Part shown: positions 17,262 through 26,265 of the stretch, in pieces | Layout of the letters: each line of letters opens with the position of its first letter | Position numbering within the stretch: the stretch's first letter is position 1 | NCBI RefSeq assembly: GCF_004342445.1 | Contig: NZ_SLWW01000009.1 | Location: 124,001-188,000 of the forward strand | Length of the DNA: 64,000 nt | Reading direction: 5' to 3' | Origin: Rhodovulum euryhalinum | GTDB taxonomy: Bacteria > Pseudomonadota > Alphaproteobacteria > Rhodobacterales > Rhodobacteraceae | Position numbers and translations under genes: made by a program | Notes under the pieces: generated by a model | Told to the model about the DNA's origin: nothing | The model's input: only the letters and a program-made list of their open reading frames with translations | The model's database searches: none

Positions 17262-18062
17262 CTAGCCGTCGATCCGCGCCCCCATCTCTGCCAGCGCGCG
17301 CTGGTAGACCGAGGCCGCGTTCCATTCCTTGAGCACCTCGAAGTTGTGGCTGCCGGGCTGGTAGGGCTGGCCGGGCCGCCAGCCCTTCTGGCGCAGGTAG
17401 TTCGCGGTCGAGGCCAGCGCGTCGGCCATGTCGTTCAGGTCGATCCGCCCGTCGCCGTTGCCGTCGCGGCCATAGGCCAGCGCGTTGCCGGGCAGGAACT
17501 GGGTGTGGCCCAGTTCGCCATGCATGGCGCCGATCGCGGCGGGCGACATCATCCCCCGGTCGATCATCTTCAGCGCTCCGATCAGGTGGGGGGTGAAGAA
17601 TCCGGGCCGGCGGCAATCATAGGCCAGCGTCGCGGTCGCGTTCAGCACGTTGGCGTTGCCCATGAAGCCGCCAAAGCCGGTTTCCATCCCGTGGATGGCG
17701 ATCAGCACGCCCGCGGGAACGCCGTAGCCCTGTTCGAGCGCGGCATAGAAGCCGGGGTTTCGCGCCTTGCGGCTGCGCCCCTGCGAAACGATCACATCGC
17801 AGCCGCGCTTCTGGCAGAACTCGGGGTAGCTGAGCTTGAAGCTTTTCTGGCCGCGGTCGGCGTTGATCGTGGCCTGGGAATACTGTGTTCCGCCAAGCGC
17901 GGCGAGCCCGCGCTGGCCGACGCCGGCCCGGGCCGCCTCGCTGGCGAAATCGCGTTTCCAGGCGTCGAACCCCGCGGCCGAGTTCCCGCAAGAGGCAGCC
18001 GGGGCGGGGGCGGAGAGACACAGAGCGGCAAGGGCGGACAGGGCAAGCGTGCGGAACGGCAT
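17262..18062 (-). CDS. lytic murein transglycosylase (MltB-like, exported)
   Basis: A 266-residue exported enzyme with signal peptide MPFRTLALSALAALCLSAPA. It belongs to the MltB-type lytic transglycosylases that cleave peptidoglycan with 1,6-anhydro formation. The catalytic glutamate lies in IAIHGMETGFGGFMGNANVL, and other family blocks are GELGHTQFLPGNALAYG and an EF-hand-like DGNGDGRIDLNDMADAL followed by STANYLRQKGW. The mature protein has several cysteines (SCGN, CQKRGCDV, DCRR), consistent with periplasmic disulphides. No peptidoglycan-binding domain is seen. The 360-base upstream gap contains a small-RNA candidate. Confidence 0.92.
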   Translation of the reverse strand: MPFRTLALSALAALCLSAPAPAASCGNSAAGFDAWKRDFASEAARAGVGQRGLAALGGTQYSQATINADRGQKSFKLSYPEFCQKRGCDVIVSQGRSRKARNPGFYAALEQGYGVPAGVLIAIHGMETGFGGFMGNANVLNATATLAYDCRRPGFFTPHLIGALKMIDRGMMSPAAIGAMHGELGHTQFLPGNALAYGRDGNGDGRIDLNDMADALASTANYLRQKGWRPGQPYQPGSHNFEVLKEWNAASVYQRALAEMGARIDG

Positions 18063-18260
18063 GAAACTCCTCCGGTCGGGTCGCGCGCAGATTAGCGGCC
18101 CTTGCCCGGCGCCCCAACGGTCCGAGTCGTTCGGGCGCAAGATGGGCCCGACGGGGTGGCCGCGCTGCATCTGTTCGGCAAGGGGGTTCGCCATGTGCCG
18201 CGATGATCGGCATGCGCCCGGCGAAACCGCCCGAATTCCGGGCAATTCCTGCGGTGGAAC

Positions 18261-18287
18261 AAAAAAAGGCCGAGCATAAGCTCGGCC
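18261..18287 (-). terminator. intrinsic terminator
   Basis: Minus strand: perfect 8-bp GC-rich stem with UUAU loop followed directly by seven T's. It ends the candidate small RNA and could also stop read-through from the LysR gene at 18425-19327. Confidence 0.9.
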
Positions 18288-18338
18288 CAAGTCCAACAGG
18301 GAGGTAAAGACGAAAGCGAAACTTCCGCCTTCGTCCCA
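18261..18338 (-). ncRNA. candidate small RNA with two hairpins and a CCUCCC linker
   Basis: On the minus strand a 10-bp stem (GACGAAGGCG / CGCUUUCGUC, with one G-U pair and a 7-base loop; 18309-18335) is followed by a single-stranded linker containing UUUACCUCCCUGUUGG. Next comes a perfect 8-bp hairpin GGCCGAGC-UUAU-GCUCGGCC (18268-18287) and seven U's, a textbook intrinsic terminator. Upstream, CTTGAA and CCATAAT lie 15 bases apart, a promoter-like pair that resembles heat-shock sigma (RpoH) sites. The predicted transcript is about 78 nt. The CCUCCC linker is complementary to ribosome-binding sites and recalls stress-induced small RNAs of Rhodobacter. It is not clearly part of the flanking LysR transcript, whose stop is at 18425. 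Confidence 0.6.
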
Positions 18339-18424
18339 GCAATTATGGACGAGATCGTGCAGGTTCAAGCCCAAAATGGCAGCGCGCCAGCATGACCGTC
18401 ATGCGTGTGACAGATATCTCACAA

Positions 18425-19327
18425 TCAGGACGTGTCCTTTTCCTTCTGGCGCCGTTCCATGATCTGTTCCGTGATGAACTCGCGGAAGGCCGAGATCCTG
18501 CGCGAGGCGCGCAATTCCTCGGGATAGGCCAGGAAAACCGGCACCTCGTTCGATTCGATGCCGTCCAGCACCCGAACGAGTTGCGGATGATCCTCGGTCA
18601 CGTAGTCGGGCAGCACCCCGATCCCCAGCCCGTTCAGCACGGCCTGAAGAACGCCGAAATAGTTGTTCACCGTCAGCGTCGATCGAATCCGGTAGGTCAT
18701 CAGTTCGCGCACCAGTTGCGCGCCCGCACTGACCTGGGTCGAACTGGTATTCTGGCAGATCAGCCGGTGGTCGGCCAGATCGTCCAGGGTTTCCGGTGTG
18801 CCGTGGGCGTCGAGATAGGGTTGGGTCGCGTAAAGCCGCATCCTGACGCTCATCAGGCGCAGGCGGATCAGGTCGGCCTGGCTTGGCTCCTTCATGCGGA
18901 TCGCGACGTCGGCCTCGCGCATCGGCAGGTCGAGCACCTGTTCGGACATCATCAGGTCGATCCGAAGCTCGGGGTAGCGCTCGTAGAGCATCGGCAGCCG
19001 CTTTGCCAGCCAGAGCGAGCCGAAGCCGGTGGTGGTGGTGACCCGCAACTCGCCGAACACCTCTTCGACGCTGTCGCGGATGCGCGCCACCGCGGTTTCC
19101 AGCCGCTTGCCCATCGCCGTGGTCGCGTCGAACAGCAACTCTCCCTGCTCGGTGAGAATCAGTCCGCGCGCGTGGCGATGGAACAGGGTTGATCCAAGCG
19201 ATTCTTCCAGCGCGCGAATCTGGCGCGAGACGGCGGATTGCGACAGGTGCAGCGTTTCACCCGCATGGGTCAGGCTGCCCGCGTCGGCCACCGCGTGAAA
19301 GATCCTGAGCTTGTCCCAATCCATCAT
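18425..19327 (-). CDS. LysR-family regulator divergent from the indolepyruvate oxidoreductase gene
   Basis: A 300-residue LysR-type regulator with a canonical winged helix (DKLRIFHAVADAGSLTHAGE, then LHLSQSAVSRQIRALEESLG) and an effector domain (LRVTTTTGFGSLWLAKRLPM onward). The end is charged (ERRQKEKDTS). It is transcribed away from the fused indolepyruvate oxidoreductase gene, with a 154-base intergenic region that has a direct and an inverted repeat over a good promoter. It therefore probably controls that gene in response to an aromatic or branched keto acid; the effector is not shown by the sequence. Confidence 0.92.
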   Translation of the reverse strand: MMDWDKLRIFHAVADAGSLTHAGETLHLSQSAVSRQIRALEESLGSTLFHRHARGLILTEQGELLFDATTAMGKRLETAVARIRDSVEEVFGELRVTTTTGFGSLWLAKRLPMLYERYPELRIDLMMSEQVLDLPMREADVAIRMKEPSQADLIRLRLMSVRMRLYATQPYLDAHGTPETLDDLADHRLICQNTSSTQVSAGAQLVRELMTYRIRSTLTVNNYFGVLQAVLNGLGIGVLPDYVTEDHPQLVRVLDGIESNEVPVFLAYPEELRASRRISAFREFITEQIMERRQKEKDTS

Positions 19328-19413
19328 GCAATTCCTGCAATGCCGTCATGCCTGTCCGCGAACGTTTCCTACAGGTGGCGTTGTGGCGATTGCAAACCAA
19401 GATGTCCCGTGGA

Positions 19414-19448
19414 ATTGATTTTGTAGGTCATTGATTTTGACCTAATAT
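19414..19448 (+). promoter_or_regulatory. promoter and overlapping operator of the indolepyruvate oxidoreductase gene
   Basis: TTGTAG (19421-19426), a 16-base spacer and TAATAT (19443-19448) form a promoter. Over it lie a 10-base direct repeat ATTGATTTTG (19414-19423 and 19430-19439) and an inverted repeat TAGGTCA-N7-TGACCTA (19424-19444). This arrangement fits control by the divergent LysR protein. Confidence 0.6.
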
Positions 19449-19481
19449 GCATAACAGAACACGCTACGGGGAGGGGCGCGG

Positions 19482-22400
19482 ATGACCCGTCAGGATGTCA
19501 GTCTTCACGACCGTTACGATCTTTCCAGGTCGCCGGTGCTTCTGAACGGCACACAGGCGCTGGTTCGGCTGATGCTGATGCAGAAGGTGCGCGACCGGGC
19601 CGCGGGACTTCACACCGCGGGTTATGTCACCGGCTATCGGGGCTCGCCGCTGGGCGCGGTGGACATGACGATGGCCAGGGCGAACGCGGATCTCCAGGCC
19701 GCGGACGTGCTGTTCCAGCCGGGGCTGAACGAGGACCTGGCCGCGACCGCGCTGTGGGGCACGCAGCAGGCGGAAGTGCGGGGCGAGGGGAAATACGACG
19801 GTGTCTTCGGCCTTTGGTACGGCAAGGGGCCGGGGGTGGACCGTTCGGGCGACGTGATGCGGCACGCCAACCTTGCGGGCACCTCGCGCCATGGCGGGGT
19901 GCTGATGGCGATGGGCGACGACCACACGGGCGAGTCCTCGACCACCTGCCACCAGTCCGACTGGGCGATGGTCGATGTCTACATGCCGGTGCTGTCGCCC
20001 GCGGGGGTGCAGGAAATCCTCGACTACGGGCTCTATGGTTATGCGCTTTCGCGCTATGCGGGCGTCTGGGTGGGGCTCAAGCTGATGAAGGACACGGTCG
20101 AGGTGACGTCCGTCGTGGATGGCCGCCCGGACCGCATGGCCTTCGTCACCCCCGACTTTCCGATGCCCGAGGGCGGGCTGAACATAAGGCTGAACGATCA
20201 CTGGGTCGCGCAGGAAGCGCGCATGATCGACCACAAGCGGTTCGCGGCCGAGGCCTTCGCCCATGCCAACCGGATCGACCGGCGGGTGTGGGGGAAACCG
20301 GGGGCGAAGATCGGGCTGGTGGCGGCAGGCAAGAACTGGCTCGATCTGGTGCATGCGCTGGGGCTTCTGGGGATCGACGAGACGCAGGCCGAGCGGCTGG
20401 GGATCACCACCTACAAGGTGGGCCAGACCTTCCCGCTGGACATGAAGGGGTTTGCCGACTTCGCCGAGGGGCTGGACCTGATCGTGGTGGTCGAGGAAAA
20501 GCGGAAACTCATCGAGGTGCAGGCAAAGGAGGCGATCTTTCACAATCGCCGCGGCCGGCGCATCTATGGCTGGAAGAACGACCGCGACGAGGAGCTGTTT
20601 CCCACGCGCTACGCGCTCGACCCGGTGATGATCGCGGAAAAACTGGGCGCGGTGCTGATCGAGGAGGGGCGCGGCAGCGAACGTCTGACCGCGGCGCTGG
20701 AGCGTATCCGCGAGGCGCGCCGGGCGGACAATGCCGAGGACCTCGCCGCCCGTCTGCCCTATTTCTGCGCGGGCTGCCCGCACAACACCTCGACCCGCGT
20801 GCCCGAGGGCAGTCGCGCCTATGCCGGGATCGGCTGCCACATCATGGCGATGTGGATGGACCGCGAGACCAGCGGGTATACCCACATGGGCGCCGAAGGG
20901 GCGAACTGGATCGGCGAGGCGCCGTTCTCGACGAGGGGTCACGTGTTCCAGAACCTGGGCGACGGGACCTACAATCATTCGGGGCGGCTGGCGATCCACG
21001 CCGCCATCGCCGCGGGTGTGAACATCACCTACAAGATCCTCTACAACGACGCGGTCGCGATGACAGGCGGGCAGGGCAACGACGGCGGGCTGACAGCAAA
21101 CCAGATCGTGGCGGAACTGGTTGCGGCCGGGGTGAACAAGGTCGAAGTGGTCTACGACGAGAAGGAAGACGTCGATCCGCGAGCCTTCCCCGCGGGCGTT
21201 GTCTGCCATCCGCGTGCAGATCTGATGCAGGTCCAGGAGAATCTGCGCCGGACCGAAGGCGTGACCGCGATCGTCTACATCCAGACCTGCGCGGCCGAGA
21301 AGCGCCGCCGCCGCAAGAAGGGCGCCTTTCCCGACCCGGATACGCGGGTCTTCATCAACACCGACATCTGCGAGGGCTGCGGCGATTGCGGGGTGCAGTC
21401 GAATTGCGTGGCCATCGTGCCGGTCGAGACGGAGCTTGGCCGCAAGCGCGCCATCGACCAGTCGGCCTGCAACAAGGATTTCTCTTGCCTCAAGGGGTTC
21501 TGCCCCAGCTTCGTCACGCTGAAGGGGGCGGCGGTGCGGCGCGAGGCGGCGGCCCGGATCGAGATCGGCGACCTGCCCGAGCCGGTGCTGCCGCCGATCC
21601 ATGGCACGTTCAACGTGGTCATTACCGGGGTCGGCGGCACGGGCGCCGTGACCATCGGCGCGATCCTTGCCATGGCGGCCCATGTCGACGGCAAGGGCGC
21701 GGGCATGATGGAGATGGCGGGCCTTGCCCAGAAGGGCGGCGCGGTTCATATCCACTGCCGGATCGCCGAGACGCCCGCCGGGATCAGCGCGATCCGCGTG
21801 GCGACCGGCGAGGCGGACGCGGTGATCGGCGGCGACCTGGTGGTGACGGCGGGGGCCAGAACCATCGGGCTGATGACGACGGGGCGCACCGGCGCTGTGG
21901 TCAACAGCCACGACATCGTGACCGGCGCCTTCACCCGCGACCCGCAGTTCCGCGTGCCTTCGGACCGGCTGGAACTGGCGCTTCAGGCGCGGCTGAAGAA
22001 TCGCCTGCACCTGATCGATTCGACGGAACTTGCCCGCAGGCTGATGGGCGACACGATCTATTCCAACATGATCGTCACCGGCGCGGCATGGCAATGCGGG
22101 CTGCTGCCGCTGTCGCACGCGGCGATCCTGAAGGCGATCGAACTGAACGGCGCGGGAGTCGAGGGGAACCGGCGTGCCTTCGAGATCGGCCGGTGGGCCG
22201 CGCTGAACCCCGAGGCCGCGGGCCGGGTCGTCGCGGCAGAGATGGTGGAAAAGCCGAGGACGCTGGCCGAAAGGATCTCGTTCCGCGAGGCGCATCTTGC
22301 CGACTACCAGTCGCCACGCCTCGCGCGGCGCTACCGGCGCCTTGTCGACAAGATGTCCGACCCGCGGCTGAAGGAGGCAGTGGCCAGGGGCTACCACAAG

Positions 22401-22886
22401 CTGCTGGCCTACAAGGACGAATACGAGGTCGCGCGGCTGCATTTGCAGACCGCCGCGAAGGCGCGCGCGGAATTCGCGGGCGAGTTCGAGATCACCTACC
22501 TGCTGGCGCCGCCCTTCCTGGGGGGCAAGGGGCCGGACGGGCGGCCCGCCAAGCGGCGCTTCGGGCCGTGGATGGACCGGGGATTCCGGGTGCTGGCGGG
22601 GATGCGGCGGTTGAGGGGAACGCCGCTCGATCCGTTCCGCTGGCAGGAAGAGCGGCGGCGCGAGCGGGCGGCGATCCGGGTCTACGAGTCGGACATGGCG
22701 GAGGTGCTGGCGGGGCTGACGCCCGACCGGCTGGAGGCTGCGGTGGCGCTGGCCGAATTGCCCCTTTCGGTGAAAGGCTTCGGCCCGGTCAAGGCGAAGG
22801 CCGAGGTCGAGGCGGCCGAGCGGCGCGCCTCGTTGCTGGCGGCGTTCCGGGCGGGGAGCGAGGGGCTGCGGCAGGCGGCCGAATAG
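19482..22886 (+). CDS. indolepyruvate ferredoxin oxidoreductase, single-chain (alpha-beta fused) form
   Basis: An 1134-residue enzyme that joins, in one chain, parts found as IorA and IorB in archaea. It oxidatively decarboxylates aryl-pyruvates (from aromatic amino acids) to aryl-acetyl-CoA with thiamine diphosphate and ferredoxin. N-terminal pyruvate-oxidoreductase-like region: GYVTGYRGSPLGAVDMTM. TPP-binding part: YFCAGCPHNTSTRVPEGSRA, then NLGDGTYNHSG. Cysteine cluster: CEGCGDCGVQSNC, later CNKDFSCLKGFCP. C-terminal gamma-type domain: ITGVGGTGAVTIGAILAMAA. Length and order are normal for the proteobacterial fused family. In aerobes the true electron acceptor and keto acid are often unproven. 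It is monocistronic and divergent from its LysR neighbour. Confidence 0.92.
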   Translation: MTRQDVSLHDRYDLSRSPVLLNGTQALVRLMLMQKVRDRAAGLHTAGYVTGYRGSPLGAVDMTMARANADLQAADVLFQPGLNEDLAATALWGTQQAEVRGEGKYDGVFGLWYGKGPGVDRSGDVMRHANLAGTSRHGGVLMAMGDDHTGESSTTCHQSDWAMVDVYMPVLSPAGVQEILDYGLYGYALSRYAGVWVGLKLMKDTVEVTSVVDGRPDRMAFVTPDFPMPEGGLNIRLNDHWVAQEARMIDHKRFAAEAFAHANRIDRRVWGKPGAKIGLVAAGKNWLDLVHALGLLGIDETQAERLGITTYKVGQTFPLDMKGFADFAEGLDLIVVVEEKRKLIEVQAKEAIFHNRRGRRIYGWKNDRDEELFPTRYALDPVMIAEKLGAVLIEEGRGSERLTAALERIREARRADNAEDLAARLPYFCAGCPHNTSTRVPEGSRAYAGIGCHIMAMWMDRETSGYTHMGAEGANWIGEAPFSTRGHVFQNLGDGTYNHSGRLAIHAAIAAGVNITYKILYNDAVAMTGGQGNDGGLTANQIVAELVAAGVNKVEVVYDEKEDVDPRAFPAGVVCHPRADLMQVQENLRRTEGVTAIVYIQTCAAEKRRRRKKGAFPDPDTRVFINTDICEGCGDCGVQSNCVAIVPVETELGRKRAIDQSACNKDFSCLKGFCPSFVTLKGAAVRREAAARIEIGDLPEPVLPPIHGTFNVVITGVGGTGAVTIGAILAMAAHVDGKGAGMMEMAGLAQKGGAVHIHCRIAETPAGISAIRVATGEADAVIGGDLVVTAGARTIGLMTTGRTGAVVNSHDIVTGAFTRDPQFRVPSDRLELALQARLKNRLHLIDSTELARRLMGDTIYSNMIVTGAAWQCGLLPLSHAAILKAIELNGAGVEGNRRAFEIGRWAALNPEAAGRVVAAEMVEKPRTLAERISFREAHLADYQSPRLARRYRRLVDKMSDPRLKEAVARGYHKLLAYKDEYEVARLHLQTAAKARAEFAGEFEITYLLAPPFLGGKGPDGRPAKRRFGPWMDRGFRVLAGMRRLRGTPLDPFRWQEERRRERAAIRVYESDMAEVLAGLTPDRLEAAVALAELPLSVKGFGPVKAKAEVEAAERRASLLAAFRAGSEGLRQAAE

Positions 22887-23019
22887 CGGCTGCGATGTCC
22901 ACGTGAATTGCGGCGATGGATTTCCCGCGCAACTCGACATATGAGTGGGAAAACGGCGCCGGGTTCCGCCCTTTCATGGGGGCCCGGACCGGGCAGAGGC
23001 GCAGCGCAAGAGGCAGGCC

Positions 23020-23832
23020 ATGGCGGTTGGTGTGTTCGATTCCGGTCTGGGCGGGCTTACGGTGCTGGACGCCGTCGCGCGGCGGTTGCCGCATGTGCCC
23101 TTTGTCTATTTCGGCGACAATGCCCATGCCCCCTATGGCGTGCGCAACGCCGAGGATGTGTTCAACCTGACCACCGCCGCCGTGACGCGCCTGTTCGATG
23201 CGGGCTGCGACCTGGTGATCCTGGCCTGCAACACCGCGTCGGCCGCGGCGTTGAGGCGGATGCAGGAAAGCTGGGTGCCCGGCGACAAGCGGGTTCTGGG
23301 GGTCTTCGTCCCGCTGATCGAGGCGCTGACCGAGCGGCAATGGGGCGACAATTCCCCGCCGCGCGAGGTGGCGGTGAAACACGTGGCGCTGTTCGCCACG
23401 CCCGCAACCGTGGCCTCGCGCGCCTTCCAGCGGGAACTGGCGTTCCGCGCCATCGGCGTCGATGTCGAGGCGCAGCCCTGCGGGGGCGTGGTGGATGCGA
23501 TCGAGGCGGGCGACGAGATGCTCGCCGAGGCGCTGGTGCGGTCCCACGTCGAGGCGCTGAAACGGCGGATGCCGCACCCCGAGGCGGCGATCCTGGGCTG
23601 TACCCATTACCCGCTGATGGAGGCCACCTTCCAGGATGCGCTGGGACCGGGGGTCAAGGTCTATTCCCAGGCCGACCTCGTGGCCGAAAGCCTGGCGGAC
23701 TATCTCGACCGGCACCCGGACATGATTGGATCGGGCACCGAGTCGATGTTCCTGACGACCGGCGACCCGGTGTCGGTGTCGAACAAGGCCACGCAATTCC
23801 TGCGACGGCGCATCGAATTCCGCGCCGCCTGA
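23020..23832 (+). CDS. murI: glutamate racemase
   Basis: A 270-residue cofactor-independent racemase that supplies D-glutamate for peptidoglycan. Both catalytic cysteines are present: Cys70 in [10 protein letters not shown] and Cys194 in [26 protein letters not shown] gives the N-terminal substrate loop and [11 protein letters not shown] the family tyrosine/asparagine segment. The start at 23020 fits the family N-terminus and is preceded by AGAGGCAGG. An earlier ATG at 22945 would add 25 residues unlike the family. It lies downstream of the oxidoreductase gene with its own upstream gap. Confidence 0.96.
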   Translation: MAVGVFDSGLGGLTVLDAVARRLPHVPFVYFGDNAHAPYGVRNAEDVFNLTTAAVTRLFDAGCDLVILACNTASAAALRRMQESWVPGDKRVLGVFVPLIEALTERQWGDNSPPREVAVKHVALFATPATVASRAFQRELAFRAIGVDVEAQPCGGVVDAIEAGDEMLAEALVRSHVEALKRRMPHPEAAILGCTHYPLMEATFQDALGPGVKVYSQADLVAESLADYLDRHPDMIGSGTESMFLTTGDPVSVSNKATQFLRRRIEFRAA

Positions 23833-23861
23833 TTGCGGGCGGGCTCATTCGCGTCTAGATA
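23833..23861 (+). promoter_or_regulatory. promoter of argC
   Basis: TTGCGG directly after the murI stop, a 17-base spacer and TAGATA; the argC ATG follows at 23888. Good match to the housekeeping pattern in this group. Confidence 0.5.
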
Positions 23862-23887
23862 CCTGTCCGACATCGCGGGGAAATCCC

Positions 23888-24916
23888 ATGACCCATTCCG
23901 TCGCCATCCTGGGGGCCTCGGGCTATACCGGGGCCGAGCTAGTCCGGCTGATCGCCACCCATCCGGAATTGCGCATTGCGGCGCTGTCCGGCGAGCGCAA
24001 GGCGGGCCAGCCGATGGCCGCCGTGTTTCCGCACCTGCGCCACCTCGACCTGCCGGACCTTGTGAAGATCGAGGAGATCGACTTTTCGGCTGTCGATCTG
24101 TGCTTTTGCGCGCTGCCCCATGCGACCAGCCAGGAGGTGATCCGCGGGTTGCCGCGTGATCTGAAGATCGTCGACCTGTCGGCGGATTTCCGGCTGCGCG
24201 ACCCGGCCGCCTACGAGAAATGGTATGGCAAGCCCCATGCGGCGCCCGAGTTGCAGGCCGAGGCGATCTATGGCCTGACCGAGTTCTATCGCGAAGAGAT
24301 TCGGGCCGGGCGGCTGGTGGCGGGCACGGGATGCAACGCCGCGACGGGGCAATACGCCATCCGGCCGCTGATCGAGGCGGGCGTGATCGACCTTGACGAG
24401 ATTGTGATCGACCTCAAGGCGGGGGTCTCGGGTGCGGGGCGGGCGCTGAAGGAGAACCTGTTGCACGCCGAGTTGTCGGAAGGGTTCCACGCATATTCGG
24501 CGGGCGGGATTCACAGGCACCTGGGCGAGTTCGACCAGGAGTTTTCCAGGGCCGCCGGGCGCCCGGTCGAGGTCATGTTCACCCCCCACCTGATCCCTGC
24601 GAACCGGGGGATTCTGGCGACCGTCTGGCTGAAGGGCGAGGCGCGTGCGATCCATGACACCTTGGCAAGCGCGTATGAAGATGAGATTTTCATTCAGGTT
24701 CTGCCGTTCGGCGAACATCCCTCCACCCGGCACGTGCGCGGATCCAACTTCGTGCATATCGGTGTGGTGGCGGACCGCCGGGCGGGGCGGGCGCTGGTGA
24801 TCGCCGCGCTCGACAACCTGACCAAGGGCTCGTCGGGGCAGGCGGTGCAGAACGCCAACCTGATGCTGGGGATCGCGGAGGAGACGGGGCTGATGCTGGC
24901 GCCGTGCTTCCCCTGA
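23888..24916 (+). CDS. argC: N-acetyl-gamma-glutamyl-phosphate reductase
   Basis: A 342-residue NADPH-dependent reductase of arginine synthesis, making N-acetylglutamate semialdehyde. The Rossmann start [19 protein letters not shown] and the active-site cysteine Cys149 in [13 protein letters not shown] are clear, with the substrate His in [15 protein letters not shown] and the C-terminal [13 protein letters not shown] typical of the long ArgC type. It has its own promoter and is followed 14 bases later by ccmE, with which it has no metabolic link. Confidence 0.96.
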   Translation: MTHSVAILGASGYTGAELVRLIATHPELRIAALSGERKAGQPMAAVFPHLRHLDLPDLVKIEEIDFSAVDLCFCALPHATSQEVIRGLPRDLKIVDLSADFRLRDPAAYEKWYGKPHAAPELQAEAIYGLTEFYREEIRAGRLVAGTGCNAATGQYAIRPLIEAGVIDLDEIVIDLKAGVSGAGRALKENLLHAELSEGFHAYSAGGIHRHLGEFDQEFSRAAGRPVEVMFTPHLIPANRGILATVWLKGEARAIHDTLASAYEDEIFIQVLPFGEHPSTRHVRGSNFVHIGVVADRRAGRALVIAALDNLTKGSSGQAVQNANLMLGIAEETGLMLAPCFP

Positions 24917-24929
24917 CGGAGAGAGACGG

Positions 24930-25391
24930 ATGCGCGGACTGAAAAAACGACGTCGGGTGCAGATCATCCTGGTGGCCTTCGTGGCGCTGGCAGTGTCGAC
25001 GGGTCTGATCGGCTATGCCATGCGCGACGGGATCAACTTCTTCCGCTCGCCGTCCCAGATCGTCGAGGCGCCGCCCGCCCCGACCGAGGTGTTCCGCATC
25101 GGCGGGCTGGTCGAGGCGGGCAGCCTGCAGCGCGGGCAGGGCGAGACGATCCGGTTCAACGTCACCGATGGCGGCGCCACGGTGCCTGTGACATATACCG
25201 GCGTGCTGCCCGACCTGTTTTCGGAAAACCAGGGCATGATCGGGACCGGTATGCTGATCGAGGGCACTTTCGTCGCGACCGAGATCCTGGCCAAGCACGA
25301 CGAAAGCTACATGCCCCGCGAGGTTGTGGATGCGCTGAAGGAACAGGGTGTCTACCGCCACGCCGAGGATGAGCCGCCCGGCGGCAGCTAG
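24930..25391 (+). CDS. ccmE: cytochrome c maturation haem chaperone CcmE
   Basis: A 153-residue membrane-anchored periplasmic haem chaperone. A single N-terminal signal anchor (IILVAFVALAVSTGLIGYAM) is followed by an OB-fold beta barrel. His123 in LAKHDESYMPR is the residue that binds haem covalently, with Tyr127 as the conserved neighbour. CcmE takes haem from the CcmABCD complex and gives it to CcmFH for cytochrome c assembly. The other ccm genes are not nearby, so this gene is separated from the system; ccdA at 37785 is another maturation factor within the window. Length is standard. Confidence 0.96.
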   Translation: MRGLKKRRRVQIILVAFVALAVSTGLIGYAMRDGINFFRSPSQIVEAPPAPTEVFRIGGLVEAGSLQRGQGETIRFNVTDGGATVPVTYTGVLPDLFSENQGMIGTGMLIEGTFVATEILAKHDESYMPREVVDALKEQGVYRHAEDEPPGGS

Positions 25392-25598
25392 GAATCCACG
25401 CACACCGCGTGGAGGAGGGCGCGCGACCCCGCGCCGCCCGGAACCGATCCGTTTCATTTGCCGCGTCGCGATGCAGAGACCCCGACGCGTCGGCGGGGAC
25501 TATGACCCGCACTGAACCCTTGCCCGTGTGGCGAAAGCTCCGGTGGCGTTGGCCGCTATCGGCGGTGTTGATGCTGCGTGCGCTGGTCTCGGGCGGCG

Positions 25599-25613
25599 TT
25601 AACCGCACCTGAA
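25599..25613. promoter_or_regulatory. CtrA-like binding site before the lysis cassette
   Basis: TTAA-N7-TGAA followed by CC, one base from the CtrA consensus TTAA-N7-TTAA, 40 bases before the endolysin start. In Rhodobacter capsulatus the GTA lysis genes depend on the CckA-ChpT-CtrA phosphorelay, so this site is meaningful, although the match is imperfect and chance occurrence cannot be excluded. Confidence 0.45.
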
Positions 25614-25653
25614 CCAGAATGTCCCCGCTTCGAAAGACGAACGGGGGGTATGG

Positions 25654-26265
25654 ATGCGAACCGTCGAACAGCTTGCCAAGGAAATCGTCACCCGCGAGGG
25701 CGGGTTCGTGAACGACCCGGACGATCCCGGAGGGGCGACCAATCACGGGGTTACGCTGGGCACGCTGAGGCGGCTGGACGGCGATCTGACCGGCGATGGG
25801 CTGGTGACCGAAGACGATCTGCGCGCGCTCGAACCCGAGGACGCGGTCCGGATCTTCATCGAACACTATTTCCAACGGCCGCAAATCCATCTGTTGCCAG
25901 ACATCCTGCACGCATCGGTCTTTGACATGTATGTGAACGCGGGCGCGAATGCGGTGCGGATCCTGCAGCGGCTGTTCAACGACATGGGCCAGCGCATCGC
26001 GATCGACGGCGCGATCGGGCCGCAGACACAGCAGGCCGCGGAAACCGCCGCCGCCGCCGCGCCTGATCATATCGTCGACGCCTACGGGATCGCCCGGCGC
26101 AACTACTACTATGCGCTCGCCGACCGCCGGCCGGCCAGCCGCAAGTTTGCCTGCCGCCGCGATGGCGGCAAGGGCGGCTGGATCCTCCGCGCCGAGGAGT
26201 TCATCTCGGTCCGTTACCATCTGACCGAAGCCGAGCATCGCGAAAGGACAGCGACATGGCATTGA
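25654..26265 (+). CDS. GTA-type endolysin, GH108 peptidoglycan muramidase
   Basis: A 203-residue glycoside hydrolase family 108 protein, cutting the glycan chains of peptidoglycan. The catalytic Glu lies in KEIVTREGGFVNDPDDPGG, the family EGG motif, followed by ATNHGVTLGTLRRLDGDLTG. The C-terminal half contains the PG_binding_3 region (ALADRRPASRKFACRRDGGK). No signal peptide is seen, so export would depend on the holin encoded just downstream. The gene overlaps the holin start by ten bases. With holin and a third small membrane gene this matches the lysis cassette of Rhodobacter gene transfer agent (rcc00555/rcc00556 in R. capsulatus). No GTA structural gene is in the window. Confidence 0.9.
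   Translation: MRTVEQLAKEIVTREGGFVNDPDDPGGATNHGVTLGTLRRLDGDLTGDGLVTEDDLRALEPEDAVRIFIEHYFQRPQIHLLPDILHASVFDMYVNAGANAVRILQRLFNDMGQRIAIDGAIGPQTQQAAETAAAAAPDHIVDAYGIARRNYYYALADRRPASRKFACRRDGGKGGWILRAEEFISVRYHLTEAEHRERTATWH

Noticed and set aside
19464-22940. Open frame of about 1150 codons on the minus strand
   Set aside because: Antisense shadow of the indolepyruvate oxidoreductase, rich in His, Arg and Pro, no recognised motif.
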